From positions 18,157,728-18,221,727 of the forward strand of contig CM055828.1 in assembly GCA_029582265.1 (NCBI GenBank): DNA of 64,000 nucleotides, in the 5' to 3' direction. The position numbers and the translations under genes are program-made. Source of the DNA: Zoroaster sp. YZ-2022. Taxonomy: Eukaryota; Echinodermata; Asteroidea; Forcipulatida; Zoroasteridae. This document shows positions 33,908 through 46,488 of the stretch, piece after piece (within the stretch, counting starts at the first letter, position 1; every line of letters begins with the position of its first letter). The notes under the pieces were generated by a model. That model worked only from the letters and a program-made list of their open reading frames with translations, was not told where the DNA came from and did no database searches.

Positions 33908-35678
33908 TGCGTTCGGTAATGTTGCGCTCTAGTGATATGTTCGTTCATTAATTTGAATGTTTTAAATTAACGTAGTGAAGGTCGTATAAAGGAAAATAAT
34001 AAGACATGTAGGCCATTTATTAAACTCTCTGGAACAATGGACTCGGTCTATCAACAAGGGGGATTGCAACATATTTCAATATGTTTGCGCATTGTGTCGT
34101 GTATTGAGGAATAAATTTGACACATTCCTTAATACCCTTATGGTACAATTGTGTTTTTCACACTGGTCTCTTAAAAACTAAGAAATGAAGTTTTATGAGG
34201 ATATTTGTTTCAGCTTCTGGATAGTTTAAATTGTCAGCTGCTGTACACACTTTTTAGTCATATGACCACTTTCAATGCATTCTGGGAATAACTAGTTTTA
34301 CCTTGTAAGTTTTCTTGCCCAATATATGAATTAACAACATAAATAGTGATATGGATGTGAATATGCCTTTAGTGTACTTTTAGTAAAAGCAAATTATATT
34401 ATGTGGTTAAAATCTTTCCAAATCATATTTTGGTACACAATGTACAAGAATCATGGTTATAAAGTGCCTCTCGCGGTGACTTTAGTGACGTGACATTTAT
34501 GTACTAAAGTCAATATGTGTACCTTGTTCGATGGCCAACGAATGGAAAAAATAATATTTGTTTAACCAAAAATTGGTATAGCGCTCCCAAAAATTTACCT
34601 TATATAATAGATCTGAAAATTGGATAAAAATTTAAGATATTACGGTGGGGGTGCACAATGCAAATAACAAAATAAATAAATAAATAAATATACGAAAAAA
34701 CGCACAAAGGCCCAGGCTTGATCATGTAAATTTTTATTAACTAAAAATGTTATCAATTTTAATGCACAACTCAACCGTGCAAATGCACACAAATTGTAAA
34801 CATCACTGATTGGTTGTGAGGGCAAAAGGCTCCCGTCCCTACTTGATGGCAAAATCGTGTCTGTCGGTTAATTCACAAACTTATTGGTATTTCTGATTGA
34901 CATAATTTGTCTGTGCATTCAGTTTTGTTTCGGTAAATTTACCTCCAACAAAGTTTGCCCTCCTCCAAAGCTCTGAAAATCCTCTCATTTAAGAAGTCGA
35001 ATATGCTGTCAGCATTGATACAGAATTTTGTATAATGATTTGAAATAAAACTTATTTAAAAGACCCTTTAAAAATAGCATTTTTCTCTTTGCGGATAGAA
35101 CAAGTTAAACTAATAAGTAAGATTTTAATGGGATTTAAAATTACCATATTTTAATACACCAATTATAACAAACCAGCAAGTTATATATGCATTTTTAGCC
35201 AAGAATCTTCTTCACTTCCAATACTGGATCCTGAGGTAAGCCAGATTAGTCACCCGTTCCTATATCCCCTTTTGGTTTTCAATCATTTGAATGAGTCAAG
35301 ATAAATAATTCAAAACTGGTCTGTGAATATTATACTTCAACCTTTTATTTCATTGTATATGGTTAACATTTTAATTTTAATAATTTCCCGTTCATACAAT
35401 ATTTTAATGAAATTATATAACAATGATTCAAATATTTTAATTAGTACAGACGATAATGAATAAAATAATTATTTTCTTAATTTGACATGGGTTTCTTTAA
35501 AACACCTTTTCCATAAACATAATATTATTTTTGTTTATGCTTCTAAGACTTCGCAAAGACATGGAACACATTGTGAAATTATTCCTTTTAATTATTTGGC
35601 TTCTCTTTCAACAATAGTTGTAGTAATTCTAAATTAAGATTTGTAGATTTGCATGGTGAAAAGATAAGTAAGTTTGCG
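33908..35678. other. Non-coding stretch, no gene seen
   Basis: Probably the 3' untranslated region of the preceding gene at its start, then AT-rich intergenic DNA. No strong repeat. Confidence 0.45.
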
Positions 35679-35782
35679 GTGACACCATGTAAAAATTCTC
35701 TTTTGAGTAGTGAATAGTTCTGAAAAGTAATTGGTTACAACTCCTAGTCACTACTCAAAAGAGAATTATACATGGTGTCACC
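35679..35782. repeat. Hairpin repeat (GGTGACACCATG ends)
   Basis: GGTGACACCATGTAAAAATT is matched by the inverted AATTATACATGGTGTCACC. The inner arms AGTAGTGA/TCACTACT also pair. Related to the 14.7-kb hairpin, without the hammerhead-like core. Confidence 0.8.
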
Positions 35783-36105
35783 TCAAACAGTCTTTACAGT
35801 GAAGATAATTGGCAGACCTACCGAAGATGCACACCATGCAAATACAGATTTCGATGAGTTATTACAACTGAATATAAAAAGTGATATTTTATTTGGCTGC
35901 ATGCCCTATCATCAATCATAATCTTATAGCGCTTAACTGTTTAATTTTGGGAGTATTAACTATATACATTAAATGATTACACGAAAATGACAATTTATTT
36001 GACTATTACTAATTTTGTTATATCGATTTCGTTCTCAAAATAGTAGTTATTGGCCTTACTTTTCTTTCTCAAAGGCAAAATGGACGATATAAACATACAC
36101 ACATA

Positions 36106-36545
36106 TGTGACCTGTCACCACGAAACCCGGACAAAGTCGCACCGATCCATTTCGAGTAAACAGCGTGCAAAGTCATTTCAGGGTGGAATCGTCCATTTTT
36201 GGATTTTGGGATGACCGTATGCTTTACATATTCATCTATCATTTTACTTTAAAAATAAATTAAATATGTTAAGGTAAAGTACTTTTTTACCCTATTTTCG
36301 GAGCAATGTTGGTGAACAAGAAGCGTGGACTTCCTGTACAAAAGCCTTCTTTTCTCTGGTTGACTTGTTATTGATTGGGCATGTTGGGGGGAGGGGCTTA
36401 ATCCCCTCCTGAGGGGATTACAGGAAAGGGTTACCCCTACAAGTTTATAATCATTCAAAAGCTTATGAACTGGAGAATATGAAAATACCAAAAACTCAAA
36501 ATAAAATTTTCCAACTTTGTCTGGGTTTCGTGGTGACAGGTCACA
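36106..36545. mobile_element. 440-bp MITE with TA duplication
   Basis: Ends TGTGACCTGTCACCACGAAA (left) and TTTCGTGGTGACAGGTCACA (right) are exact inverted copies, pairing for about 33 nt with one or two mismatches. TA flanks both sides (36,104 and 36,546). No transposase. A mariner-type origin is likely. Confidence 0.85.
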
Positions 36546-36547
36546 TA

Positions 36548-37194
36548 TATACACAAGAATGGGCAGAAGTTAGTCAGGTGTGAAAGAAGAAACACAAAAG
36601 AAGAGGGAGTAGCAGAGTGAAAAGCAAAGAGTTAGACAGAGGGTGTTACGGCCAGCGATTCCCAATATAATTTGCGATTTTCGCACGCTCCAGAAATTTC
36701 TAGATGCATCAAGGTCACACTTGATATTTGTAATAACAACAATTATTCAATTAGTGATTTAATTAGCACATGTCAGAGTAATCAAGTCTTATCGAAACTG
36801 CTCACAGTTTGATGCTTGACTTGCTTGGTGACTTCAATGGGCGATCATACGGTGATTTCCAAACAGGAATCACTAAAATTGAAATCTGTTCAGTTAGTGA
36901 AGAGTCACACACCTTCTCTACACGTCTTACACACGCACTTCTAATCCCTTCTAATCCTTACAATCTTTACAATCCTACTGCTATACCGAATGTGTCCCAT
37001 TTTATAGAAAACTCATCCGTGTAGCTAATTCTAAACTTACGTGTATAATTAAGTTTTCTCAGAAAACCGATTTTTATACATTGCTTCATCACTGAAAGAA
37101 AGTTGTAGAAACGTCTCCACGCACATTGCATTACTGAAAGAAAATTTTATGAACTTCTTCACGTAAGTTTAATTTTTTTAAATGTGAAACAAAT
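36548..37194. other. Non-coding stretch, nothing recognised
   Basis: A 71-codon frame at 36,809 has no recognisable features. Confidence 0.4.
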
Positions 37195-38150
37195 TTTTAA
37201 ATGTCTGTGGAGAAAGAAGAAAGAAGAAAGAAAAAATTAGTCATTTCCTTCCTGTATGTTGAGACCGTGTGGGTGAATGGTGTGGATACGCCTGATTCAC
37301 ATCTTTTCTCTACTGAGACCGACCGATCCCTGCAGTTACCAAGCGATCCACTACCCTTCAAAATCATGTCAGAAATGGAATGATTGGCTAGATTAAAGTG
37401 CTGGCCCACAGAAGTGTCAAGCTTATGTCTTTTGACTGTGGATTTGTGACCATAGAACCGTTTCTTTAGTGAGTTTTTAGTCTCACCGATATATTAAATA
37501 CAAATTATGTTAGAAAAGTAGTACAGGTAATGTGGCCACGGATCTGGTGGTGAGCACCAGTGGAGTGACTCTTGAAGGAGTCCGACTCCAAGATATGTTC
37601 CTGACTGGTAACACATCTAGAAGTGGACCTAAACATTCCCTATTGGATAGGAATATTAAATGGAACTGTCATTAGTGGCAGGAACTTCTGCTCGGACGAC
37701 GAGGTCCCTCAGGCTATATAGGAGGACGTCTGAAAGCAATCATAGGTTCCTCAGCGATTGCATGTTGGAGGCGATCTGAGGTGTCGAGGATATGGTGGTT
37801 AGCACTGGTTATCTGACGTATGGGGGTAGAGAGGGATGATAGGTGACAACAAGAGGTATCTGCTTATTGGCACAGTCTCAAGTTGTGGGCTTCTCAGAAA
37901 GAACTAATAGCCTGGTCTTTCTTGACTTTCTTGATGGCTTGATGAACAGCCTATGAGCTGTTACCTCCAGACTACAACAGCGGACCCTTTGTCGGCATGT
38001 TTGATCACTAGGTTGGGGATTGACAGAGTTCTAGGATAGCATCACAACCCTCATGGGGAGGTTTTGTGCTTCCCTGGTAGGGGCCTTGTGAATTGAACCT
38101 CAGAGTTGACAGAGTTGATATAGTTGTCAAGGGACAACTTATAAGGGACC
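37195..38150 (-). pseudogene. Second Penelope-like element relic
   Basis: The minus strand near 37,500-37,340 encodes YIGETK-like and GQHFNLANHSISDM words, the end of a Penelope GIY-YIG domain, then a frameshifted C-terminus at 37,197-37,330. Up to about 38,150 the sequence appears to be decayed coding DNA of the same element, broken by many stops. Confidence 0.6.
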
Positions 38151-40150
38151 CATTTTCTTTTCTCTTTTGTTTTATTTGTTTATGGGCAGGGACATTGTCA
38201 TTAGTGTCCCATCAATCATAAATATTGGTGGGGACACATGTCCACCAGTTCCCTGGGATCGCCGCCGATCAGTACGAGTACAGAAACTGCAAAGAACCCG
38301 CTGAAACGACTAGCATCCAATAGAACTTAGCTGGCGGTATATGAATATATGAATATTAGATTTAGGATATAATGGCTTTACAACCGCATTTGGTTTCCCG
38401 TTTTGAGAATATTGGACGACCCCGTGAAAAAGTGGTCCAATAAATGTTGTCAAGCGGAGGTTTTTTTTCACCAACAATTCGTTGGAAACTAGAACTTGTG
38501 GTGGTATGTTTTCTTCGTGTGGGATTATATCCGTGGGTCTATACAGTCTCGCCACATTATTAAATTAAACAGATTAGTTATAGACAGCATTGGTCTGTAT
38601 GAGCGTTTACATGAAGTATATCCAATTATTACCGGTACCTTCCATAGAATACCCCTCATCATTTTGCAGCGCTGTAGACGGACTATAGTTTTGCAGCGCT
38701 GTAGACGGACTATAATACTGCAGCCTCAGTATAAACGTATGATGCAGTGGGTTACATCCGCGCAGAAATGTTTGGGGGAGGGATGGTGCGGATGATACTG
38801 AAATTTTTCGTGCAGTATGTACACTATAGACTCGTATTTAAATACAAGACCGGAATTTCGTTCTTCCAAAACGGCAACTGAAATGCATCCACCCATTCGT
38901 ACCTTTGCAGGGCTGTGAGAGAAAGTCTAATTAATATATTATGTTTGTATAGCCCGTACATGGCTGGGTGGGATTTGAACAGCAAAAATATACCATGAAA
39001 ATTCGCCGCGAGGTAGGTCTGCCAGTTCTTGAGATACAGTTTACAAGGGTGGTGTCGACAGATAGCTTAGGTGTTCCCCTCTTAGAAAAACTCATCGTTT
39101 TAAGTTTGAAACGAATTTGTGGCCTTGAAAACGGCCGCCGAACAGAGATATATCTCGTCATTTTGAAGCGCTATAGACTAAGTGTTATACAAACGGGTTA
39201 TAATAAACCTTATGTCAGATACAATAATCATTGTTATCATATTCATAAAACTTTCTGAGTAATCATTCATGCAAAGTTTGACAGATATTTAAACCGTTAA
39301 AAGCTATTTTTAGAGCAATTTAGTCCAATCTAATTTATTTTGTGGTTTGAGGGCGCTATGTAAGTTTAACGGTAATGTTGTAAGTATAGGAAAGTGATTT
39401 TCCACTTGAAGGTGCACCCGACTAAAGTGAAAAATTCATGCGCTGTTTGTTATAATTTGTATGCCCTTAAATTTTTCTGAGAAATAAAGATCTGAGGACC
39501 GTACGTTGGAGGGATTGTGTAAAAAGGGTCCAATATCATGACATGGCGTCCATGACTTCCAACTTAGAGTATAGATATACTAGGCCCTGAACAAGTGGTC
39601 CTAAATTGTTTCCAAGTGTACGTCCTTTTTCCAAAAGGGATTCTTCGTTTGTTTTGAGAATTTAACGGCGATCTGAATCGCATTAACATACTCCATGAAA
39701 TCGGTCTATTATTGCAGCCTGTGTATGGTGCAGTGGTTTAAATTAGCGTCGAAATGTGGGAAGGGCTGATGATACTGAAATTTGGTTGTGCATTATATGC
39801 AGTATAGACTCGTATTTAAATACAAAACGGCAACCGAAATGCACCCACCCCTTTAAGTTGGAGACGCCTCGAGAGCTGTATACAAAAGTTGTCATTCAAA
39901 ATTAAATTTAGTCTATCCATCTTTCTTCATTATGTATTATGCAAGTTATCAAAATACATGTTTTATTCCTACGATGCTGTACGCTGAAGCTTTGGTACAA
40001 CGTTTGTAATCAATTTCTGGAAGATGCACTTTGTTTCCATGCGGCTGCTGCGTAAGCGATTGCGATCGCATTACTACAACGACACAGGATGCACGTTATC
40101 AATTTTATAAAACTCTTCGCATTGTTTAAAAAACATTATTTTGCAAATAG
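38151..40150. other. Non-coding stretch with local duplications
   Basis: A 27-bp unit (TTTTGCAGCGCTGTAGACGG...) is repeated in tandem at about 38,662-38,714. Segments 38,795-38,900 and 39,765-39,860 (sharing GATGATACTGAAATTT and TATAGACTCGTATTTAAATA) are direct copies. No gene recognised. Confidence 0.5.
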
Positions 40151-40169
40151 TGAATATTGGGCATTTTGC

Positions 40170-40325
40170 CATCGAGTCCGAGTCACAGACATCGAGTCCC
40201 AAGTCCGAGTCCGAAGGGTCGAGTCCGATTCCGAGTCCGAGTCATTGTTAATCATGACTCGAGTTCGAGTCCGAGACACCAAAAATGTGACTCGAGTCGG
40301 ACTGGAGTCCGAGTCACGAGTCATA
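40170..40325. repeat. Degenerate GAGTCC repeat
   Basis: Irregular GAGTCCGAGTC words, related in sequence to the 19-20 kb minisatellite but without the 45-bp order. Confidence 0.85.
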
Positions 40326-40774
40326 CAAGTCTGTATTTTCAAATTTTGTCTGTAAAAAATGATTTAAAAAATCTTGTGAAATCAACCAGTCAGTATCTGA
40401 GAAACTTGAACTTTGTGTGCACAAAAATCTTTATAATTTTTAATGAAAATTTTCAATTTATTTTGGGGTAAACATGAGGAATCTTGTGTGTTTAACACAT
40501 AACGGCAACGTAGGAGAGATAAGAAGTTCATCTTTAAAAATGCGAACGAAAACATATGGTAAAGAAATTATTTGCAAACACATCTGCATTCAATACCTAA
40601 AGGAGGGAAATTGTGAAAGCTGCTGTACATATAAAATGGTATTAGTTCGTTGACGAATAAGCCCAGAAGCAGATGTCGATATTTTTCATACTGACGAATA
40701 ATGTGCGCGCAATGACGAATAAGTGGTATTTGCGTTTTTTCAAAAACAAAAACAAAAACAAAAACAAAAAAAAC
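40326..40774. other. Non-coding stretch
   Basis: Ends in an (AAAAAC)n run just before copy G. CATACTGACGAATAATG words are shared with 18.4 kb. Confidence 0.45.
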
Positions 40775-40884
40775 TAGACGGCAGTGTTTGTGATATTACA
40801 AACACATAGGTGTTCGAGTTTTGTCAGGGCAGTGATGATGACGTCAGAATGTTTTTTAAAGAAACTTTGCATTATTTTTTTTTT

Positions 40885-41375
40885 TAATATTAAACTTTGA
40901 CTTCCGGTTTAGACAGGAAGTAAAGGTCAAATTGTGGTCATGTTTTTGTAAACATTTTTGACAATTAACAATCTGTACAATAGTGCAAAAACTGTGAATT
41001 TACGTGGTTGTTGAGATATGATTTTTTTTAATATTAAACTTTGACTTTCGGTTTGGACAGGAAGTAAGGTCAATTTGGGGTCACCTTTGTGTAAATATTT
41101 TTCGACAGTTAACAATCTATACAATGGTGAAAAAATGTCAATTTACCTCTTGTGGTTGTTGAGATATGATTTTTTTAAATATTAAACTTTGACTTCCGGT
41201 TTGGACAGGAAGTAAGGTTAAATTGGGGTCACCTTTTTGTAAATATTTTTGACAATTCACGACCTGTACAATGGTACAAAAATGTGAATTTAACTCTTGT
41301 GGTTGTTGAGATATGATATTTGTTAATATTAAACTTTGACTTCCGGTTTGGACAGGAAGTAAGGTCAAATTAGGG
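40885..41375 (+). repeat. ~146-bp satellite core, 4 units
   Basis: Same units as at 8.4-9.7 and 10.1-11.2 kb, about 30 kb away, so the core travels with the element. Confidence 0.95.
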
Positions 41376-41471
41376 GTCACTCACAACTCGTGTTTCATCT
41401 ACTTAAGTACATGCCAAGTATCAAATTCATGTGAAGTTTGCAAGTATCTGTTTTACCGGACAGTCGCGGGG

Positions 41472-41768
41472 GAGAAGAAGAAGAAGAAGAAGAAGAAGAA
41501 GAAGAAGAAGAAGAAGAAGAAGAAGAAGAAGAAGAAGAAGAAGAAGAAGAAGAAGAAGAAGAAGAAGAAGAAGAAGAAGAAGAAGAAGAAGAAGAAGAAG
41601 AAGAAGAAGAAGAAGAAGAAGAAGAAGAAGAAGAAGAAGAAGAAGAAGAAGAAGAAGAAGAAGAAGAAGAAGAAGAAGAAGAAGAAGAAGAAGAAGAAGA
41701 AGAAGAAGAAGAAGAAGAAGAAGAAGAAGAAGAAGAAGAAGAAGAAGAAGAAGAAGAAGAAGAAGAAA
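41472..41768 (+). repeat. (GAA)~98 microsatellite
   Basis: About 297 bp of perfect GAA. Sister copies C and D carry only about 4-10 GAA units at the same position. Long frames here (poly-Glu, poly-Arg, poly-Ser, poly-Leu, poly-Phe) are not genes. Confidence 0.98.
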
Positions 41769-42806
41769 CAAGAGGTGTTCGCGCTGTCGCTCGAACACCT
41801 AAAAGAAAAAAAAAAAAAAAAAACAACTAGACGCTTTTTCTGCCACATTGGTTATTAAACAATCATCTTGGGAAGTTGTTGATATTTTCGTTTAAAAACT
41901 ATACACATTATTCCATTTGCAAAATTAAATTTAATTAAGTTGATATAGACAGGTCAATTTATGGAAAAAACACCCCAACCCCAAAAAATTGCAACAAAAG
42001 GTTTTTCAACGGTTTTTGGTAGTATTTGACATCAGGAATAACATACTAAAAATCTAAGAAAATCTGGCTTCCGGAAAGTTGTCATTTTCAAAATGGGGTC
42101 CAAGATGGCCGCCAATACCCTAAAATGGCCATAAATCATTTATTATCCATCCTATAGAGTTGTAATTTTGATGACTACTACTAGGTTTTAGGGGTCAAGC
42201 AATCCATTGAAACCACCTAAAGTATCGTTGATTAGTCAGGCAACCTGCAAATCCAAGATGGCGTTCAAAATGGCTGCCAATTAAACTAAAATGGTTATAA
42301 GTCACTAACTGTTTATATTATGGCTGTAATTTTGGTGTCTACCCCTCGGTGATTTAAGGGGTTGGAAAATCTACTCAGACCACTGAAAGTGTTATTGAGT
42401 AAAGCTTTAAATCCAAGATGGCGTCCAAGATGGCCGCCAAGATGGCTATAAGTCATTTACTATTTACATTATAGATGTAATTTTGATGTCTGCCGTTACG
42501 TTTTAGGGTCTAGAAATTAAGAAATTAACACCAGTACAAGTATCATTGAGTAATCAGGTAACCTAAAAAATCCAACATGGCATCCAAGATGGCCACCAAT
42601 ACACTGAAAAGGCTAAAGATCACGTATTATTCTCATTAGATCTGTAATTTAGGTGTGTACTCCCAAGATTGTCAGGATCAAAAATATATTAGGCCAGTTA
42701 AATTATCATTGGTGATCAAGTTCTCCAATAAATCCATGATGACAATCATCTTGGATGAAATACACCTAAATATCTGTATACAGTTACTATTCACCGTATC
42801 AATGCT

Positions 42807-44040
42807 AGCGGAGAAACTAACCAGGTTTCCCCCAGTAGCGTCGAGTGAAGCGGGAAGAGCCCATCGCCGAATCCCCGAGCCCCCCGAGGGCCCGAGGGAA
42901 CTGTGGCGTAAGGAAGTCCGGCCCCGCGGGCGTATTTTTTTTTTACACCGCAGCGACGGGTTTTGTGCGCATTTCGCCCTTGTGTCAAGACTATGAACCC
43001 ATTCAGCACGCATGCGCGCGAAGGGAATTTCGACACGCAAAAAAAACCTACCATCAACGGAGAGGGAATGGCTCCATGAGTTCCACTGCAGAGCGCCATG
43101 GTCGACTGCAGCTTGGAGTTTTCTATCGTCGCGCGCCTAGGGTTTCGTAGTCTCTCTCTCAAGACCGGAATTGGCACTTTTACTGCACAAAACCCGTCGC
43201 TGCGGTGTAAAAAAAAAAAAACGCGCCCCGCGGTCGCGCCGCGCCTGCGCCTAAGTCCTTCTGATCGAGGCATGCTCCGTCCCAGGGCAGGTGTCAGGCC
43301 CCTGCGGGCGCCTGCCGGCCGCGGACCAGGGCTTCCGGGAGTCGGGTTGTTTTGTAGCGCAGCCCAAAGACGGGTGGTAAATTCCATCCAAGGCTAAATA
43401 CCTGCACGAGACCGATAGAGCACAAGTACAGTGATGGAAAGTTGAAAAGCACTCTGAAGAGAGAGTTCAAGAGTACGTGAAGCCGTCGAGAAGCAAACGG
43501 GAGGGCCGCGCAGATCGGCCGGGAGATTCAGCGCGGCCGGCGCGGTGCCCCGTGGTCCCCGCACGCCCCTTTCGTCGGGGAGCGACGGGGCCCGAGGCGC
43601 CTCCGCGCTCGGCCGCGTGCACTTTTCTCGGGCGCGGCGCCCGCGACCAGTTGGGTCACCGGCAGAGGCCGGCGGTGGGGTGACTCCAGCCAAGCTGGGG
43701 CCTCGACGGAGGTCCCGATCGGAGAGCCTACAGCCCGGCTGCGTTGCGCCGGCGACCCGACCAAGGAAGGGACAACGGGCCGCGCCTGCCCCGGGAGCCG
43801 CCAGCGGCTCCCGTCGGGCCGGGTCGCCTGGGAGTCAGGTGAGCCCGCCCGCCGCGACCGTCCCCGGTGGCGGCGGCGCGGCCGTTCGCTCCGGTGTCGA
43901 CCGCGTCACGGCGACCCGGGTCCGCGGGCGATTGTCGCGAGCCCCTGCCGACCCGTCTTGAAACACGGACCAAGGAGTCTATTGGGCCCGCAAGTCGGAG
44001 GGCCGCAGGTCGAGGCCCCGAGGCGCAACGAGAATGAGAA
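42807..44040 (+). pseudogene. 28S rRNA 5' fragment (D1-D2 region), interrupted
   Basis: Recognisable large-subunit rRNA words in order: GAGAAACTAACCAGG, GTGAAGCGGGAAGAGCCCA, GCCGAATCCCC (42,810-42,880); then after an insertion CTTCTGATCGAGGC, GAGTCGGGTTGTTTTG, CAGCCCAAAG, CACGAGACCGATAG, GGAAAGTTGAAAAGCACT and GAGAGAGTTCAAGAGTACGTG (43,258-43,480); and CCGTCTTGAAACACGGACCA (43,950-43,970). Base changes at normally invariant sites and missing 5' and 3' parts show it is not a working rRNA gene. The GC-rich frames called here are rRNA shadows. Confidence 0.92.
42930..43224. mobile_element. 295-bp transposon inside the 28S fragment
   Basis: Inverted ends contain ACACCGCAGCGACGGGTTTT (24-bp exact match including GTGC), preceded by a T-run and GCGT. 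The 9-bp direct repeat GCCCCGCGG flanks it (42,921-42,929 and 43,225-43,233). A 9-bp duplication fits Mutator-like or Merlin elements. No coding capacity. Confidence 0.85.
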
Positions 44041-44533
44041 CTAAATAATAGCATTCTTGAATGTTACCTTTGGCTGCCATCTTGGATTTATTGATTATCT
44101 GATTACACCATGATAATTTAAATGTTCTTCATGTACTTTTGGCTCATAAAGCCTAAGGATACCCCAAAAATAATAGCTGTAAGGTGAATAGTAAATGACT
44201 TACAATCATTTTAGTGAATTTGCGCCATTTTGAACGCCATCTTGGAATTTTAGGTTTCCTGATTACTCAATGACACTTTTATTGGTCTTAATGGATTTCT
44301 TGACCCTAAAACCAGGGGTAGACACCAAAATTACAACTCTAGGATGGATAATAAATGATTTATGGCCATTTTAAGGTAACGGCGGCCATCTTGGACGCCA
44401 TTTTGAAAATAATAGCTTTCCGGAAGTCCGAATTTATTAGATTTTTAATATGTTATTCCTGATGTCAAATACTACCAAAACCGTTGAAAAACCTTTTGTT
44501 GCAATTTTGGGGGTAAAACTGTATATTGACCTG

Positions 44534-46488
44534 ACTAATAAAATAATAAAAGAAAAGAAATAAAACACATAAGTTAAAATTAAAAAGAAGATCTAGATCT
44601 CTTGCCTCAAAATCAAATTTAATTGATTTTGTATTTAAATTAACTCCGGTGCCTGAAAACCTTTTGTCAAGGGCGCATTGGAAAACTCTTACCATGAAAT
44701 TGATTGCCCATAAACGAAAGCAAAAAAGAAGAAATAAATTCTTTAAAAAATCATCTGCGCATCGATGACTGTTAATTTGACTGCATCAATCGCAAAAATA
44801 TGTGAAACGTCATATTTCACGATGAGGTAATTGAAGTCATGAATGCCAAAAAACGATCTGTTAGAATTCACTCTTAGATTCAGAACTTGCGTTAACAATT
44901 CCACAACTGTGTACAAAAATGACAGCTCGAAATAAAGGACAACGATAGTGAAATTACCGTAAACTGTTTGGACACGAAGGTGCTGGCGACGACGAAACGT
45001 AATGTATTATAATCTAATTAGATACTGCAGTGTACAGTGAATGTAAACACAAGGCATATACAGTGTATACACTGTATATGCCTCTTGTCTGTGTGTGAGA
45101 GAACTTCAAGGCCGTTCACACGCGAAATGGGCTGTGCAATGGTACTTCTGAATAGTTGTTCACTTAAACTTCCGTTTTCGACCGGAAAGAGAGGTCAAAT
45201 TAGGTCATGTCTGTGTACGAAATTTGACATAATTCAAGATGATGCAAAGACTATAATTTGAACGTAACTGGTACGACATTGTCTGGTAATGCTATGCAGT
45301 GCTTAAAGGTAACACACCGCCCTAAAGTGCAAAAATGGGCTTGATAGAATGATAGATAATCATTTTTGGAAGGTTTTCTTCAAAAAACAAAATCCAGGTA
45401 TCGTGTAATTACCGAGAAATGTCCAAAAAACAACAATAAGGTCAAAGGTCACGTATACGCATTTCCAGTTGTCTACACGACCGTGAAACCTGTACGGCAA
45501 TTGCCGATTGTATTTAGACTGGTACCTCTACTGCACATCGTTGTGATTGTAACAAGAGGAACAAGGTTCCAGTCTGTACATTTTGTATCTGTTGTAAACA
45601 CACGAACGATCACAGAATTCCTGGATTCGGTTGCAACCAGGTGCACGTCGACGTCCAAGATGATCCAAAAAGTGATGAAAATGCCTAGCAGGCTTGATAG
45701 ACCTTGGATCAACTATGGAGAAAGGCATAGACTGAACAAACTGGTACTTAGCAGCATCTGTCTGGACATACTGGATTCTGGGTGAGCATCTCAATCATGT
45801 CTTCATGGTCAATATTAGTTTGCATTGCTATTGGTACTGGTAGACAGTACATGATGTATAGGACTGTACATGATGAACACAATCATGACAATGTCCCCTG
45901 GCAATTATGTGAAATTGCCCTAACCCCTGATTACATACTCTACATATTTGACAGGAAAAATGTTGAAAGGGAGCTTCATTTTTGGGTTAGAAATTAGATT
46001 CTCATATTCACAATGACCAAATTAATTTGTCCGAAGTGCTTTTATCTTAGAGAGAGAGAAAAATAATTATGAAAAATACAAGAAGTTACCAGATATAACT
46101 TTGTGAAACACGAGGGGGAGCAATTCCCTATTTTTAATAAATTTTCACAGGTTAGTTTTTATGCTATTTTCGTGAGATCTAATTAACATTAGTTAACGTG
46201 TTACAGGGTTGAAGTTAATGTTCATTATCAAATACCAATGATGAACATTTCATTTAGTTTTAATGGTTGTTTATTTAAAAAAATTAAGGTTTAGTATAAT
46301 TTGTTATTATTTTTGCTACATGTATAGCAGTACTGGCATTTCAGTTCAAGAAGGGGTCTATCTGATAACCACCTTCCATTCCATCAGTTAAACGATGTTT
46401 TACCTTATTTCACAGTGATTGTTGATAATGTTGATAAATTTATTTAAATCTAAGCCTTACTCCTCTTTCACTCTTAAATCTTTTTCAG
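44534..46488. other. Mostly non-coding stretch
   Basis: 45,055-45,250 is a fragment of the Helentron-like family (AACTTCCGTTTTCGACCGGA and flanks as at 5.2 and 8.0 kb). 45,366-45,785 holds a 139-codon plus frame and an 88-codon minus frame, neither recognised; a possible donor CTGG|GTGAGC lies at 45,781. Confidence 0.4.

Larger units (their letters stand above)
40775..41800 (+). mobile_element. Helentron-like element, copy G, complete
   Basis: The clearest single copy: ACTAGACG, stem GTGTTTGT/ACAAACAC (40,784-40,805), GGTGTTCGAG, four ~146-bp core units (40,885-41,375), a single-copy segment, a giant GAA run (41,472-41,768) and the 3' hairpin AGGTGTTCG...CGAACACCT (41,773-41,800). ACTAGACG occurs again 25 bp later. 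Confidence 0.6.
41950..44533. mobile_element. Inverted-repeat composite element carrying 28S rRNA
   Basis: Outer parts are inverted copies: TTGCAACAAAAGGTTTTTCA near 41,990 is matched by its complement near 44,490, continuing through TATTTGACATCAGGAATAAC. Both arms contain ~155-bp tandem units marked by CCAAGATGGC(C/G)(G/T)CC. The left arm runs to about 42,800 and the right from about 44,045. The outer ends CAGGTCAA/TTGACCTG are inverted. The centre is a 28S rRNA fragment. No transposase is present, so it is non-autonomous. A foldback or Mutator-like origin is possible but unproven. Confidence 0.75.

Noticed and set aside
41395..41848. Poly-Glu, poly-Arg, poly-Ser, poly-Leu and poly-Phe frames
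   Set aside because: All are readings of the (GAA)n microsatellite.
42791..44054. Several GC-rich frames of 100-200 codons
   Set aside because: They are shadows of the 28S rRNA fragment and its 295-bp insertion.
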